From Apostichopus japonicus (lineage: Eukaryota > Echinodermata > Holothuroidea > Aspidochirotida > Stichopodidae): a stretch of DNA of 64,000 nucleotides. Of the stretch, positions 61,471 through 64,000 are shown piece after piece. The position numbers were made by a program, and so were the translations under genes. Under the pieces are notes generated by a model. The model saw only the letters and a list, made by a program, of their open reading frames with translations, did not search any database and was not told the DNA's origin. The DNA lies in the NCBI RefSeq assembly GCF_037975245.1, contig NC_092569.1:14526501-14590500 (forward strand). The letters run 5' to 3'. Position 1 is the stretch's first letter, and the number at the start of each line of letters is the position of its first letter.

Positions 61471-64000
61471 AGGTGTGGGAGGCACATGTCAGTGTACGAT
61501 GGGTACAAGATGTGGTCAATGATTCAAAAGCATAGACCAATTGGAATGAATAAAATGAAACTGAAATAGGCACACTATAGTCCATCATTTCTCATATGCT
61601 TATATTTCACAATTCAAACAATATACAAGCAAAAAAATTGAAAGCAAATAAAGCTACACTGATAATTTCTCTTTTTTATCAACAATATACACACATCATT
61701 CGCATCATATTCAACAAGATTAAAATTAAAATTAAATTATACTTTTCATCAACAGAAACAAAAAAGAGAGGGGTTGAAAGCCTTTAACCGCATTGCGTGC
61801 ATAATATTAATTTGAATACAATAATGATAATAATGTTTGAACATAATAAATAATACCACTATTATATCTTGTGACCACCAGTATTAAAGATTCAATCGAG
61901 TTATAAAGACGATGGCCTCAAGAAATACATTTTTTTGGCTAGAAAATAAGTGGGCAGCATATCAAATTTTCGGTAATCCTTCCATAAGAAAATTGACTGT
62001 TATATTTAATACACTGCATTGAGTATGGGATACAAACACTGTTCCCATTTCAAACTTAAACAGTAGAAAGGGTCTACATGAAGCATGTTAATGGCTTCTG
62101 ATATTCATAAATCATAAATGTTTGATAAATTGGTAAACCTTTTTAACTCCAATAAATATTTTACTATATCATAAGGATGCTAAAGTATACCTGTGATGTA
62201 TCAACAAAATTTGTTTGTTACATGAAGAAATTAAAAAAAAAATTAGCGACTAGTGAATGATACAAGATATTAAAACATTATAACGAAATTTGTTCTTTTC
62301 GATAAATCTCTTTTATCCAGGTCATAATTCTCTGTTAGTTAACACTCAAGGTGTAACTAGAGGCAAAATGAAGTATCTTTCACTAGAGATTAAAAATGCA
62401 AATGGTGGACCAGAAATGTATGTCTAAGTATCTTTATAAATTATGATTGCAGAGGCCAGATAAATTACATATTCCTAAATCTGTGTGTCGAGGTAGAATA
62501 CATATGTTGCAATGTGTCAGGCAAGCTTGGAGAAATGTTGTTATTTAGTATTTTTAATCTGTGGAATAAATATGTTGCTTGCATAACAAGCAGCCTCAAA
62601 TAATTGTTACAGTATGTCACAAAGTTGAGGCCACAGAAAATAGAAATGGCATATTCCTGAAAAGGTTAAGGAAAATAAGTTAGATGTAATTTCATAAGTT
62701 ATAATGGTTTGTGCCTGGCTCAATAAGATTAATGTAAAGTTTTTGAGATTGGCAGGAAAGGTTTAAAGATTTCAATAATTAACCATATAAACTCTGTGAG
62801 ATCCCACTGTAGGTATATGATGATAATTAACCACATAAACTATGGGATCCCACTGAAGGTATATGATGATAATTAACCACATTAACTCTGAGATCCTATT
62901 TCATTTTTCTTTTTTAATCTTGTTTTGAAATAGAGGCTTGTTGTTTCATAATCCCTTTAATTGAAATGTACAAAATTCATTCCAATAGTTAAACAACAAC
63001 AGAAAATGAAACCTAAGAACTAACTTTCCCAGGGGGCACTGTGTGCTCCCTTACATGCCCTCGGTTACATGCCCTAGTTGCTTCACAAGCTGTAAAGTAT
63101 TTTTTGATATGAAACATTGCAAAAAAGATTATTTTTTTTATTGAGTCTTCTTCACTCCACCTTCCTAGAGCCTCTGGAGATGTATTATTAACCTTATTTC
63201 ATCGCTTAGATATATGTAACCATGAAAACTATAAATAGAGTGAGCTTATCACTATGTACTAAGATAGCCAATCAGTAAGTGTGTTATAAAAGAGAGGTAA
63301 CCATGGGAATACACATGATAAAATCACTTGGTAACCATGGCAACCACACAAAAACGAAGCAAAGCAGTTTATCATCTACCACTAGATGCAAAGAGTATAG
63401 TTGACTTGATGTTACCAAGAAAAACAATAAATTTAGTCAAATGCTGACTTGAAAAGTAATATGACTTTCAGAGGATCGGGTGATTAATGTTACAACAATC
63501 AGAGGCTCTGACAAAAAACTATTCCTCCACTCCGTGAGAAATAATTAACTTAGTCAGGGATAATGGACAAGGTCAAAGATCACAAAAGGAAATGTTGCAT
63601 CTACAAACAGATAAGCAGGAGAAAATTGGATCTGAATTAGCACTTGTTGGGTGTAAGGCTTTAATATGAAATTCTACTGTAGCTTGAATTCAAAAAGGTT
63701 ATCCATATAGCTGGTTGCATTTCATCAGAACAATAACATTTCCTACACAGTGTGCATTCCACCAGGAACACTCATATTTTCACTATTAACCAACTTCACC
63801 CCATTTTTCATATACAAATTTGTCTCGTGACTGGGTACATCTGCTATGAGCAGAGACTGACCCATGTATTGATATGTCCATGCTGCTGGGAATGGAATAG
63901 GTTCGTATTAGATACTGCCAAATTTAACATGAGAGTACTAACAAACATGTTCTTATCAACTCATTCATTTGCAAAATAACTGACACTTCTTATGAGGCAC
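61471..64000. other. AT-rich DNA to the window end, no gene seen
   Basis: No exon, RNA gene or transposon terminus was recognised. The only structure noted is the short tandem repeat at 62777-62900. Confidence 0.5.
62777..62900. repeat. short tandem repeat, about 47-bp unit
   Basis: AATTAACCAYATAAACT followed by GATCCCACTG and GGTATATGATGAT occurs about 2.5 times, with copies at 62777, 62825 and 62871. Confidence 0.8.

Noticed and set aside
61044-61569. Pro-rich and Gly-rich frames on both strands
   Set aside because: They follow from the polypurine composition; all frames look alike and none has a domain.

Overview
The window is metazoan nuclear DNA: AT-rich, with phase-consistent GT-AG introns, short exons and many decayed transposons. 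The gene families (EGF-plus-fibrinogen-domain secreted proteins and a modular EGF-repeat membrane protein) and the transposon mix (CR1/L2-like LINE, Penelope-like element, hAT-type MITEs, tRNA-derived SINEs) suggest a marine invertebrate deuterostome. An echinoderm such as a sea cucumber is the best guess, because fibrinogen-like proteins are known from that group. This assignment is inference; no rRNA or mitochondrial marker is present.

Left half (1-34800): three paralogous fibrinogen-related genes, called FREP-A (+, 1041-8165), FREP-B (-, 18946-24005) and FREP-C (-, 28214-33774). All share six coding exons with the same phases: signal peptide, short linker, Cys/Thr-rich linker, EGF-like domain plus fibrinogen start, fibrinogen middle, and fibrinogen Ca/ligand region. 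A and B are tail-to-tail in a very large inverted duplication (about 1-10740 against 16472-26330) around a 5.7 kb spacer. Part of the spacer (14856-16467) is directly repeated at 26335-27926. FREP-C looks mosaic: its promoter to exon 3 closely matches FREP-B, while its later introns are unrelated and its last exon is diverged and frameshifted. A CRE-type TGACGTCA site is kept upstream of all three.

Middle (34800-42470): no intact gene seen. It holds SINE copies, a decayed EGF exon (36580-36687), a 22-bp minisatellite of about 50 copies (37366-38443), a hAT-like MITE and simple repeats.

Right half (42470-59472, +): one 14-exon gene whose exons sum to exactly 1800 nt (599 aa). It encodes a signal peptide, eleven EGF-like modules (one per phase-1 exon), a transmembrane helix and a 118-residue acidic tail with a PPAY motif. 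Exons 5-8 lie in a nearly perfect 1410-bp tandem array, so this gene is expanding, or varying, by whole EGF modules. The rest (59473-64000) has 3' flank, a 400-bp polypurine tract and AT-rich DNA without a recognisable gene.

The FREP proteins are probably secreted lectin-like recognition molecules and the EGF gene a cell-surface protein. Nothing in the sequence shows that they work together.
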